IMG/VR virus record: IMGVR_UViG_3300026183_000009
Location: 1-47,754 of that record
From: a virus
DNA length: 47,754 bases
Direction: 5' to 3' (one strand)
Shown: piece by piece, positions 22,984-30,141 of the stretch
Numbering within the stretch: position 1 is the first letter of the stretch
How the letters are laid out: each line of letters begins with the position of its first letter
Notes under the pieces: generated by a model
The model's input: only the letters and a program-made list of their open reading frames with translations
What the model was told of the DNA's origin: nothing
Databases searched by the model: none
Translations under genes and position numbers: made by a program

Positions 22984-23208
22984 ATGACTAAAGCAGAAAT
23001 AATAACTAGACTGAATGCTATTAAAGAAGGTTCTGTACAAGATTTACAAGAAGGCTTTGTATCTTTTCAAAAGTATTGTATAGAAAATGAAATTGAAAAA
23101 GAAGATGATGATATTGATTGGTCTTATGTAGCTCGATTAGCTATTGACCTTGATAGATTTTTTAATCTTAAACAAGATATAAAAGATTTAATCAATAGAA
23201 TAAACTAA
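22984..23208 (+). CDS. Unknown 74-aa helical protein
   Basis: Abuts the previous stop, with TGGAGGT 6 bases before the ATG. Charged helices (KAEIITRLNAIKEGSVQDLQEG, IDWSYVARLAIDLDRFFNL). No family recognised. Followed by the 104-base structured element. Confidence 0.7.
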   Translation: MTKAEIITRLNAIKEGSVQDLQEGFVSFQKYCIENEIEKEDDDIDWSYVARLAIDLDRFFNLKQDIKDLINRIN

Positions 23209-23212
23209 AGGT

Positions 23213-23316
23213 TTTGGCTCAGCAAACAAGGAGATTTATTCTCAAATAATTTCGAGCCATTGATAGGTTTCAATGGGGGTAATGGGGTAGCCTTAAATAT
23301 CCTGCGTTGAGCCAAA
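23213..23316 (+). ncRNA. Candidate structured RNA upstream of the coiled-coil gene
   Basis: TTTGGCTCA (23213-23221) pairs perfectly with TGAGCCAAA (23308-23316), closing an 86-base loop. Inside are GAGA-TTTAT-TCTC (23231-23243) and CCATTGA-TAGGTT-TCAATGG (23257-23276), plus an unpaired G-rich run. The multibranched plan 16 bases before a start codon resembles a riboswitch-like leader, but I match it to no known class. Confidence 0.5.
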
Positions 23317-23331
23317 TTTATTGGAGGTATT

Positions 23332-23715
23332 ATGAAAAATTTATTACGCAAATGGCTTGGTATTACTGAGCTTACTCAATCGATGCTTAGTTTCAAAGTC
23401 GATGCTGACAAATCTAGTGACGAGTTGAAAGACGACATCATGAATGACTTGGAGTATGAGATAGAACGCAAGGTCGAGAACGAAGTCGAGGACCATATCT
23501 CAAACTACTCAGATAAGTTTGATGATATTGATAGTCTAAGGTATGACCTTGATGAACTCAAAGATACTTTTGAAAATGAAGACTTAAGTGGTGGCATTGA
23601 TGAAGCTTATAGTCGTATCGAAGGTTTGACCAATCGTATTGAAGCTTTGGAAGAGAGTGTCTCTAGTCTATCCGTACTTGATAGGCTTGAGGCTTTGGAG
23701 GCTAAACTAAAATAA
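23332..23715 (+). CDS. Coiled-coil protein (127 aa)
   Basis: RBS GGAGGT. Short N-terminal segment (MKNLLRKWLGITELTQ), then highly acidic helices (ELKDDIMNDLEYEIERKVENEVEDH) and a clear C-terminal coiled coil with heptads (YSRIEGLTNRIEALEESVSSL, LDRLEALEAKL). No enzymatic motif. Likely self-associates or docks to a partner. Lies directly after the structured element, which might regulate it. Confidence 0.78.
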   Translation: MKNLLRKWLGITELTQSMLSFKVDADKSSDELKDDIMNDLEYEIERKVENEVEDHISNYSDKFDDIDSLRYDLDELKDTFENEDLSGGIDEAYSRIEGLTNRIEALEESVSSLSVLDRLEALEAKLK

Positions 23716-23724
23716 GGAGTAAGT

Positions 23725-23955
23725 ATGAGCATATTGAATAAAACAGAACTAATGAACTTTGTTAGAAACCAAATACATAATGATTTGTATATGGAACTTT
23801 CAGAGGACTGGGAAAACGAAGAACCTGAATATTTTAATCCTAATTGGGTAAAGAATATCAGCGAAGCAGAAGATATAACAGAACTAAAATATGCTTTGAT
23901 TAATATAGTCAAAGGTCTTAGTAAATATTTGGAGGAAAAAAATGGAATTAACTAA
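23725..23955 (+). CDS. Unknown 76-aa acidic protein
   Basis: RBS AAGGAG. Helix-strand-helix-like: KTELMNFVRNQIHNDLYMELS, then ENEEPEYFNPNWVKNI and ITELKYALINIVKGLSKYLEE. No recognised domain. Overlaps the next gene's start by 14 bases. Confidence 0.7.
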   Translation: MSILNKTELMNFVRNQIHNDLYMELSEDWENEEPEYFNPNWVKNISEAEDITELKYALINIVKGLSKYLEEKNGIN

Positions 23956-24205
23956 GAACGAATATGCGATTGCACAAGCTTTGTATAGCAATGTAGATAT
24001 TGATAGTGTGTTATTATCTTTTAGATATGAAAAAAATAAAGAAGCTTATGAATACGAAATGCAAGTATCTCAAAGGCTAGTAAGAGTAAAAGAAATACAC
24101 CCTACTCATATCATAGCTCAAGACTATGGTACAGGCGAATTAAAAAGATATAATTTAAATAAAATTACAGAAGATTCTTGCAAGGTCTTAACGGAGGCAG
24201 TATGA
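23942..24205 (+). CDS. 87-aa protein with WYL-like beta segment
   Basis: The second half, VSQRLVRVKEIHPTHIIAQDYGTGELKRYNLNKI, has strand spacing and an ending like a small WYL/Sm-like beta-barrel (strand with V--RV--I, strand with -I-A-D, then --RYNL-KI). In that fold the last strand carries FRLDRI-type residues. The first half is helical (KNEYAIAQALYSNVDIDSVL). The similarity is by eye and weak. If right, it could bind a ligand or nucleic acid. Confidence 0.65.
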   Translation: MELTKNEYAIAQALYSNVDIDSVLLSFRYEKNKEAYEYEMQVSQRLVRVKEIHPTHIIAQDYGTGELKRYNLNKITEDSCKVLTEAV

Positions 24206-24426
24206 AAATGATGAGACAAAACCACCCCGAAGCACCTGTTGAGGTCGCTGTAAGTTTTGACAGGTCTCAACAAGAAACTTTTCATACTTTATATGAATCA
24301 GAGTTTCTTCCTTGGAACGAAGAAGTTACATGGAATGTTAGAGAATTGTATGACGGAAGTAAGCTTTACATTTTTGATGTCGAGGTTTATGAATTACTAA
24401 ACGATATTATTGAGAAAGTATTATGA
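24202..24426 (+). CDS. Unknown 74-aa protein
   Basis: Start at 24202 (MKMMRQNHPEAPVEVAVSF) chosen for ACGGAGG, 4-5 bases upstream. An earlier in-frame codon would overlap the previous gene and lacks a ribosome site. Mixed alpha/beta: VEVAVSFDRSQQETFHTLYES then WNVRELYDGSKLYIFDVEVY. The stop overlaps the next ATG as ATGA. No family recognised. Confidence 0.68.
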   Translation: MKMMRQNHPEAPVEVAVSFDRSQQETFHTLYESEFLPWNEEVTWNVRELYDGSKLYIFDVEVYELLNDIIEKVL

Positions 24427-24929
24427 ATATATTTTATTTTTACGATTGCCCAAAAGCTTGTGCCCAAGCACAGCCAGATAAAATGCTAGTGAAGATGCCA
24501 CTAGAAACTGCACAAATGTTATGCACAGCTCACCGAGTTTTAGATGGTGATGAGTATGCAGATGCCAATGGTCTCTACAAAGAAGCATACAAGAATCATC
24601 CATGCACTATATGGGCTAGAAAGACATCCGGGAACTACGCATGGCTTTACGAACACTTTGATGCTTTGTGTTGGGAATATACTCATAGGTATGGTAAGAC
24701 ACACATGTCTGGAGCAAAACTAATGGATGCTTTGAGCAAAGTTCCAGACAATATTGAGCAAGGTGAAATGACACCTATAGCTCTAGCTATGCCCGACCAA
24801 TACAAAGAACCAGACGACCCTATACTTTCGTATAGACAATACTGCATTGCTGAAAAGCATTATGCACAATGGAACAAAAGTAGACCAAGACCTACTTGGT
24901 GGATTGCACCTAATTCTTGGACTGCTTAA
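24423..24929 (+). CDS. Conserved phage protein, possibly DNA repair-like (168 aa)
   Basis: Starts NIFYFYDCPKACAQAQPDK, then LVKMPLETAQMLCTAHRVLDG (20-42), NHPCTIWARKTSGNYAWLYEHFDAL and WEYTHRYGKTHMSG. I recognise this set (AQ--D-H-VKM-LETAQLLCTAH, HPC-IW-R-S--NY-WL, E---RYGK-H) as a protein frequent in cyanophages and other marine phages, usually hypothetical. Automatic annotation sometimes labels such proteins pyrimidine-dimer glycosylase-like; I cannot verify that here. Last gene of the accessory cluster. Confidence 0.72.
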   Translation: MNIFYFYDCPKACAQAQPDKMLVKMPLETAQMLCTAHRVLDGDEYADANGLYKEAYKNHPCTIWARKTSGNYAWLYEHFDALCWEYTHRYGKTHMSGAKLMDALSKVPDNIEQGEMTPIALAMPDQYKEPDDPILSYRQYCIAEKHYAQWNKSRPRPTWWIAPNSWTA

Positions 24930-24955
24930 TTAGTCATCAATGAAGATGAAAATGC

Positions 24956-24984
24956 TTGACAAAATAAATTTTATCGTTTATTTT
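24956..24984 (+). promoter_or_regulatory. Sigma70-type promoter before the SSB gene
   Basis: TTGACA (24956-24961), 17-base spacer, TATTTT (24979-24984, 4 of 6). It lies in the 89-base gap before SSB and would start a separate high-level transcript for SSB and its partner, ended by the terminator at 25743. Confidence 0.68.
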
Positions 24985-25018
24985 AGGAGCATAAAATTTA
25001 ACCATAAGGAGTTAATTT

Positions 25019-25471
25019 ATGGCAATATTAGAAGGTAAAGCTTATTGGGCAAGTGTAACAACTCCCAATACGACTTATGAACCTGTTTATACTGTAGACT
25101 TAGTAGTCGATGCAGATACTGCAAATGACTTTGAGTCTAGAGGTTTTCGTGTAAAAGACCTTTCATTGAAAAATGAAGATGGTTCTCAAGAATCAATAGG
25201 TAAAGCTATTGTTATTAAAAGGAAAGTTAATGGTGCTAGTAATACTGTTAGACCAGCTCCAAAACTTTTTGATAAGAATAAGAATCCTATTGATACCATT
25301 GTTGGCAATGGCTCAACAGTCAAAGTTCAATACAATGAATGGGAGACTGAAAACAAGTATGGTAAGTTCAAGGGTTTGGACTTTCAAGCCATGCAAGTTA
25401 TCGACCTTGTATCTGTTAAATCAGGAGACGGGGACGAGCTAGACCCATTTGGTGATGGTGAGGAGTTTTAA
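25019..25471 (+). CDS. Single-stranded DNA-binding protein, T7 gp2.5-like (150 aa)
   Basis: Coats ssDNA during replication and recombination. OB-like beta-rich body (GKAYWASVTTPNTTYEPVYTVDLVVD, SIGKAIVIKRKVNG, STVKVQYNEWETENKYGKFKG) and a short acidic tail ending DGDELDPFGDGEEF. An acidic tail with terminal Phe is how gp2.5 contacts polymerase and helicase. T7 gp2.5 is 232 aa, so this is a compact version. RBS AAGGAG. Own promoter just upstream and a terminator two genes later. Confidence 0.85.
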   Translation: MAILEGKAYWASVTTPNTTYEPVYTVDLVVDADTANDFESRGFRVKDLSLKNEDGSQESIGKAIVIKRKVNGASNTVRPAPKLFDKNKNPIDTIVGNGSTVKVQYNEWETENKYGKFKGLDFQAMQVIDLVSVKSGDGDELDPFGDGEEF

Positions 25472-25473
25472 TT

Positions 25474-25713
25474 ATGATTATTAATTTCGATGGTAACTCA
25501 TATGAAACTGAAAAGCTTACTGACCCAAAAGCTAGACAACAAGTTCAAGCTTATGTAAGTCAAATAGCTTTCAACAATCAAATGCAGATTAGTTTGCAAA
25601 AGTCTAACGATAAACTTCAAGAGGAGTTAAGACCTTTGTTAGCTGAAGAAGCTTTGATTGAAGAGGAATCAGAAAGTTCTGAAGAAGATAGTAATGAATC
25701 TGACAAAGACTAA
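25474..25713 (+). CDS. 79-aa acidic-tailed protein after SSB
   Basis: Follows the SSB stop by two bases. Starts MIINFDGNSYETEKLTDPKA, then a helix with NNQMQISLQKSNDKLQEELR and a highly acidic tail (EEESESSEEDSNESDKD). Short IxFdGxxY proteins of this kind are common in phages. Coexpression with SSB suggests a replication-related partner, but no function is known to me. Confidence 0.75.
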   Translation: MIINFDGNSYETEKLTDPKARQQVQAYVSQIAFNNQMQISLQKSNDKLQEELRPLLAEEALIEEESESSEEDSNESDKD

Positions 25714-25742
25714 AACTGATTACTAAATTTTCCTTTTATACT

Positions 25743-25764
25743 AGCCCTCTTCGGAGGGCTTTTT
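25743..25764 (+). terminator. Intrinsic terminator between SSB operon and primase
   Basis: AGCCCTC-TTCG-GAGGGCT followed by a run of five Ts (25760-25764). It ends 13 bases before the primase ATG, so replication genes downstream depend on read-through or antitermination unless a promoter is hidden. The terminator type (TTCG loop) matches those at 7504 and 17500. Confidence 0.93.
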
Positions 25765-25777
25765 AATTAAGAATATT

Positions 25778-27445
25778 ATGACAACTAATTTTGTAAAACA
25801 TCATCTTCCATGTTCCTCATGTGGGAGTAGTGATGCATTATCAATTAATGAGGATGGTTCAGCTAAGTGTTTTAGTTGCCAAGGTTTCTTCCCTAAATAT
25901 GAAAAAGGTGATAAGGTAAATACGAGTATGCAAAAATTTAAACAACCAGAACGAGCACTTAACCTTGAAGGTGGTAAGTTTGCTCGGTTAAGTGACAGAG
26001 GAATTTCACAGGAGACTGCCCAGACTTATGGTGTAAGGATTATGTATAATGCTGATGGCACGATAGCTCAACACCTATATCCTTTCTACATCAACAATGA
26101 ATTATCAGCAATCAAAACAAGATACATAAAAGACAAACGTTTTACTTTTGAAGGCACGATTCAAGATACCGGTTTATTCGGACAGAATCTTTTTAAAGAG
26201 GGTGGTAAATATCTTACCATCACTGAAGGAGAGTGTGATGCAATGGCTGCCTATGAGCTTCTCGGTAGTAAGTGGGCAGTCGTATCCATTAAAAGAGGAG
26301 CTGGTTCGGCAGTAAAAGATATCAAAGAAAACATTGAGTATGTTGAAAGCTTTGACAATGTTATTCTTTGTTTTGACAAAGACAAACAAGGTATCGAAGC
26401 AGCGAAGAAAGTTGCTTCCATTATTAAACCTCGTAAGTGTAAGATAATCAATTTACCTAATGGTTATAAAGATGCCAACGATATGCTTCTTAAAAACAAA
26501 CACCAAGAATTTGTTAGAGCTTGGTGGGATGCTCAAGTCTATACCCCAAGTGGTATCATTAGAGTTTCAGAAAAGAAGAAAGAGTTTTTCAATAGACCAA
26601 AGAAAGAAAGTGTTCCTTATCCTTTCGAAGGTCTTAACAAAAAACTTATCGGTATGCGACAAGGCGAGTTAGTTACTATCACAGGTGGCACAGGTCTTGG
26701 TAAGTCAAGTGTCACTAGAGAAATAGAACATTGGCTCGTCAATAAAACAGATGACAACGTGGGTATCATTGCCCTTGAAGAAGACTGGAGAAGAACAGTC
26801 GATGGTATTCTAAGTATTGAAGCGAATGCTAGGCTTTACATAGACCATATCCGGGAAGAGTTATCATCTGAAACTTTGGATGTTATGTATGAAAAAATCT
26901 TTGGTAAAGATAAAGTATTTATTCATGCTCACTTCGGGACTAACGATATTGAAGATATCTTTTCTAAGCTTCGTTATCTTATTGTCGGCTGTGATTGTAA
27001 GTGGGTGGTCGTAGACCATTTACATATGCTAGTGACAGCTCTGTCTGAGAATGATGAACGTAGAGGTATTGATAACATCATGACTAGACTTAGAAGTATG
27101 GTCGAGGAAACAGGAGCAGGTATTATTCTGGTCTCACACCTCAGACGTGTGGATGGTAACAAAGGACATGAGAATGGTATCCAAGTTAATTTAAGTCATC
27201 TAAGAGGCTCTAACAGCATTGCACAATTATCTGACTGTGTGATAGCCCTTGAAAGAAATCAACAGGCTGACGATGAAAGAGAGTCTAGAACGACACGTTT
27301 AAGAGTGTTAAAGTCTAGATACACTGGTGATGTTGGATTAGCTTCTTCCTTGCTTTATGATAAAGATTCAGGTAGACTAACAGAGTTTGATGAAGCTGAC
27401 TTCAGTGGTATTGATGATGAGTTTGAACCAGACATACCTTTTTAG
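25778..27445 (+). CDS. Primase-helicase, T7 gp4-like (555 aa)
   Basis: Makes RNA primers and unwinds the fork as a ring. Zinc ribbon with C12, C15, C31, C34 (CSSC ... CFSC). TOPRIM: TITEGECDA near 147 and CFDKDKQG near 197. RecA-like helicase: Walker A TGGTGLGKSS near 302, GIIALEEDW near 328, Walker B KWVVVDHLHML near 408, then GIILVSHLRR near 450. Acidic C-terminus ending PDIPF, as used in T7 to bind polymerase. Length is close to T7 gp4 (566 aa). Ribosome site is poor and a terminator immediately precedes it. Confidence 0.97.
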   Translation: MTTNFVKHHLPCSSCGSSDALSINEDGSAKCFSCQGFFPKYEKGDKVNTSMQKFKQPERALNLEGGKFARLSDRGISQETAQTYGVRIMYNADGTIAQHLYPFYINNELSAIKTRYIKDKRFTFEGTIQDTGLFGQNLFKEGGKYLTITEGECDAMAAYELLGSKWAVVSIKRGAGSAVKDIKENIEYVESFDNVILCFDKDKQGIEAAKKVASIIKPRKCKIINLPNGYKDANDMLLKNKHQEFVRAWWDAQVYTPSGIIRVSEKKKEFFNRPKKESVPYPFEGLNKKLIGMRQGELVTITGGTGLGKSSVTREIEHWLVNKTDDNVGIIALEEDWRRTVDGILSIEANARLYIDHIREELSSETLDVMYEKIFGKDKVFIHAHFGTNDIEDIFSKLRYLIVGCDCKWVVVDHLHMLVTALSENDERRGIDNIMTRLRSMVEETGAGIILVSHLRRVDGNKGHENGIQVNLSHLRGSNSIAQLSDCVIALERNQQADDERESRTTRLRVLKSRYTGDVGLASSLLYDKDSGRLTEFDEADFSGIDDEFEPDIPF

Positions 27446-27448
27446 ATT

Positions 27449-29185
27449 ATGAAAAGTTTAGTATTTGATATCGAAACAGATGACCTAAATGCTACAAAAG
27501 TCTGGTGCATTGTGGCTATAGATGAAAATAATAAAGTCTATAGCTTTCATGGCGATACCATTGAAGATGGTTTAATTCTTCTCAATGAAGCAGAGATGCT
27601 CATTGGACATAATATTCTTGGTTTTGATATCCCTATCTTAGAAAAACTATACGATTGGACACCGAATGCCTCCATAAAAATAATTGATACTTTGGTGTTG
27701 AGTAGGCTTTTTAATCCTACACGAGAAGGTGGGCATAGTTTGGAGAGATGGGGTATCAAACTTGGAATGCACAAGTTAGATTTTTCTGATTTCACAGAGT
27801 TCTCTGATGATATGTTGAAGTATTGTATCGCTGATACCAAGCTCAACAAGATTTTATTTCAAGCACTACGTAAAGAAGCTATGGGATTCTCTAAAGAAAG
27901 TATTAATCTGGAACATGACATTACAAGAATTTTAACCAAACAAACTAAAGATGGTTTTGCATTTGATTTTAAATCAGCTACATTTCTTATCAGTAAATTC
28001 AATAAACTTCTAAAAGAAACAGAAGATAAAGTTCACGAAACATTTAAACCAAAATGGGTAGACGATAAAGTTGTTTCACCTTACACGAAAAAAGATGGGA
28101 CTTTATCTCGTAGAGGATTGACAGATGAGGAATATAACTCTATAATAGAAGGTTTGCGTCCTAATAAACCTTTCATGCGTAAAACTCTACAGGAGTTTAA
28201 CTTAGGTTCAAGAAAGCAGATAGGAGAATATCTTACAGATTTTGGCTGGAAGCCTAGAAAGTTTACTCCAACAGGACAACCTATTGTAGATGAAGCTACT
28301 CTAAAAGAAGTAGAGCATATACCAGAAGCAAAACTTATTGCTGATTTCTTACTATATCAAAAGAGATTAGCACAGGTCCAATCTTGGCTCGATGCGTTGG
28401 CAGATGATGAACGTATTCATGGTTCTGTTATTTCTACAGGGACAATTACGGGTAGAATGTCCCATAGAAATCCTAACGTTGCTCAAGTGCCTAGTGTAAA
28501 GAGCAAGTTTGGTGAGGAATGTCGAGCCTGTTGGACTGTTCCAGAAGGCTACAAGCTTGTTGGTGTTGATGCTTCAGGCTTAGAGCTAAGAATGTTAGCT
28601 CATTATATGGATGACGAGGAGTATATAAATGAAATTATCGATGGAGATATTCACACAACTAACCAACAAATTGTTGGACTTAAATCAAGAGATAAGGCTA
28701 AAACATTCATCTATGCACTTATCTACGGAGCAGGAGACGAAAAAATTGGTAAAATTGTTGACGGAAATAAAGCCGATGGCAGAGAACTTAAACAACGTTT
28801 TCTTGCTGGTCAACCTGCATTTAAATCTCTTAGAGAACGAGTGCAAAGAGCAGCTCAAAAAGGATTCCTCAAAGGACTAGATGGTCGTAAGATTATACTG
28901 AGACATCAACATGCTGCTTTAAATACTTTACTACAAGGTGGAGGAGCAATCGTTATGAAGAAAGGTTTATGCATACTTGACGAAAGATTAAGATTAGCTA
29001 ACATAGATTATAAGTTTGTTGCCAACATCCATGATGAATGGCAGATTGAAGTAAGAGAATGTCAAGCAATGAGAGTAGGCGAGTTAGCAGTTGAATCTAT
29101 TCGAGATGCTGGTAAGTATTTTAACATGCGTTGTCCTTTGGATGGCGAATATAAAATAGGGAGTAACTGGAGTGAAACCCATTAA
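27449..29185 (+). CDS. DNA polymerase, family A with 3'-5' exonuclease (578 aa)
   Basis: Replicative polymerase. Exonuclease: Exo I FDIETDD (6-12), Exo II GHNILGFDIPIL near 52, Exo III YCIADTK near 125. Polymerase: TGRMSHRNPN-type motif near 335, motif A GVDASGLELRML near 371, motif B RDKAKTFIYALIYGAG near 413, motif C IHDEW near 527. All catalytic residues are present. T7 gp5 is 704 aa; the roughly 125-residue deficit suggests no long thumb insertion for thioredoxin. Starts 3 bases after primase and overlaps the GIY-YIG gene by 14 bases. Confidence 0.96.
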   Translation: MKSLVFDIETDDLNATKVWCIVAIDENNKVYSFHGDTIEDGLILLNEAEMLIGHNILGFDIPILEKLYDWTPNASIKIIDTLVLSRLFNPTREGGHSLERWGIKLGMHKLDFSDFTEFSDDMLKYCIADTKLNKILFQALRKEAMGFSKESINLEHDITRILTKQTKDGFAFDFKSATFLISKFNKLLKETEDKVHETFKPKWVDDKVVSPYTKKDGTLSRRGLTDEEYNSIIEGLRPNKPFMRKTLQEFNLGSRKQIGEYLTDFGWKPRKFTPTGQPIVDEATLKEVEHIPEAKLIADFLLYQKRLAQVQSWLDALADDERIHGSVISTGTITGRMSHRNPNVAQVPSVKSKFGEECRACWTVPEGYKLVGVDASGLELRMLAHYMDDEEYINEIIDGDIHTTNQQIVGLKSRDKAKTFIYALIYGAGDEKIGKIVDGNKADGRELKQRFLAGQPAFKSLRERVQRAAQKGFLKGLDGRKIILRHQHAALNTLLQGGGAIVMKKGLCILDERLRLANIDYKFVANIHDEWQIEVRECQAMRVGELAVESIRDAGKYFNMRCPLDGEYKIGSNWSETH

Positions 29186-29729
29186 TATACCTAAAGATTA
29201 TATATCTCGAAAAACTTCGACCATTGATTTTGGTTATGAAGAAAGTGAGATTGATGGGTATTTAAAACCAATACCAGAACAGTTAAAGCTTCTTTATACT
29301 GCTGAACAAAAAATAAAACAAGGTAAATCTACAAGAGTTGTTGCTCGTTGGTTATCAAAAAAGAGCAATAGATATATAAGTCACGTTGGTCTTTGGAAAC
29401 ATGTAACGAATAAAACATCACATGAATTTACCAAAGTTTGTAACCAACAAAAAGAAGGCTATATTTATATCTTAACCAACCCGGCATGGCAAGATTGGGT
29501 TAAAGTTGGCATGGCTGTGGACCCTGAAGATAGATGTTCTACTTTTCAAATAGGTTCACCATTTAGGGATTATGATATATTTTTTACTAAGTTTTTTAAG
29601 GATAGACAAAAAGCAGAAAGCAATCTACACAAATTGTTAAAAAAAGAAGCAGAGAAATTTAATGGCGAATGGTTTAAAATTTGCAAAACTAAAACACAGA
29701 GGTTAATAGAAAATTATGAAACCAAATAA
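29172..29729 (+). CDS. GIY-YIG (T5orf172-type) nuclease with terminase-like N-domain (185 aa)
   Basis: GTG start with GGGAG 8 bases upstream. Residues 5-80 align closely with the N-terminal domain of the large terminase: FGY, SEI, GYL, PIPEQL and ISH are shared in order. Residues 96-170 are a T5orf172/MUG113-type GIY-YIG domain: EGYIYIL (95-101), KVGMA (111-115), R121, E149, NGEWFK (164-169). This family cuts DNA; several members are homing endonucleases. The fusion implies that nuclease and terminase recognise a similar DNA site or partner. Confidence 0.85.
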   Translation: MKPINIPKDYISRKTSTIDFGYEESEIDGYLKPIPEQLKLLYTAEQKIKQGKSTRVVARWLSKKSNRYISHVGLWKHVTNKTSHEFTKVCNQQKEGYIYILTNPAWQDWVKVGMAVDPEDRCSTFQIGSPFRDYDIFFTKFFKDRQKAESNLHKLLKKEAEKFNGEWFKICKTKTQRLIENYETK

Positions 29730-30141
29730 AGAAGATAGAAAAAAGTTTGACCTAGACTTAGAATATGGTCAAGTGCGAGAAGATAAGATAGCAGACATGC
29801 TTCAAGATAAAAAGATTGAAGTTAAATCTGAACGTGATATTTGGCAGAGCACAGGAAACATTGCAATCGAATATGAATGCTATGGAAAGCCTTCAGGAAT
29901 TAAAGCCACAGAATCTGATTATTGGTTTCATAATCTTTGTATTGGTGATAATATATTCTGCAGTTTAGTTTTTGATACAAAAGTATTGAAAAAGCTAGTA
30001 GATAAACTCGATACTTTTAGAACAGTATCCGGTGGAGATAATAACGCAAGTAAAATGTATCTTGTAAATTTACCTAAGTTGTTTTCATCAGATGTAATAA
30101 AAGCATTTAAGGAATTAGAAAATGAAAAAGAAAACAGTTGA
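29716..30141 (+). CDS. PD-(D/E)XK-like nuclease (141 aa)
   Basis: RBS weak, overlapping the previous gene by 14 bases. Residues 14-60 read DLEYGQVREDKIADML then KKIEVKSERD, with E and K of the E-V-K motif preceded by a conserved-looking D/E. NIAIEYECYGKPSGIKAT, with Gly/Pro after the strand, is the pattern of small Holliday-junction resolvase-like or restriction-like nucleases. Function as a recombination or recycling nuclease is inferred. Overlaps the next gene by 20 bases. Confidence 0.72.
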   Translation: MKPNKEDRKKFDLDLEYGQVREDKIADMLQDKKIEVKSERDIWQSTGNIAIEYECYGKPSGIKATESDYWFHNLCIGDNIFCSLVFDTKVLKKLVDKLDTFRTVSGGDNNASKMYLVNLPKLFSSDVIKAFKELENEKENS

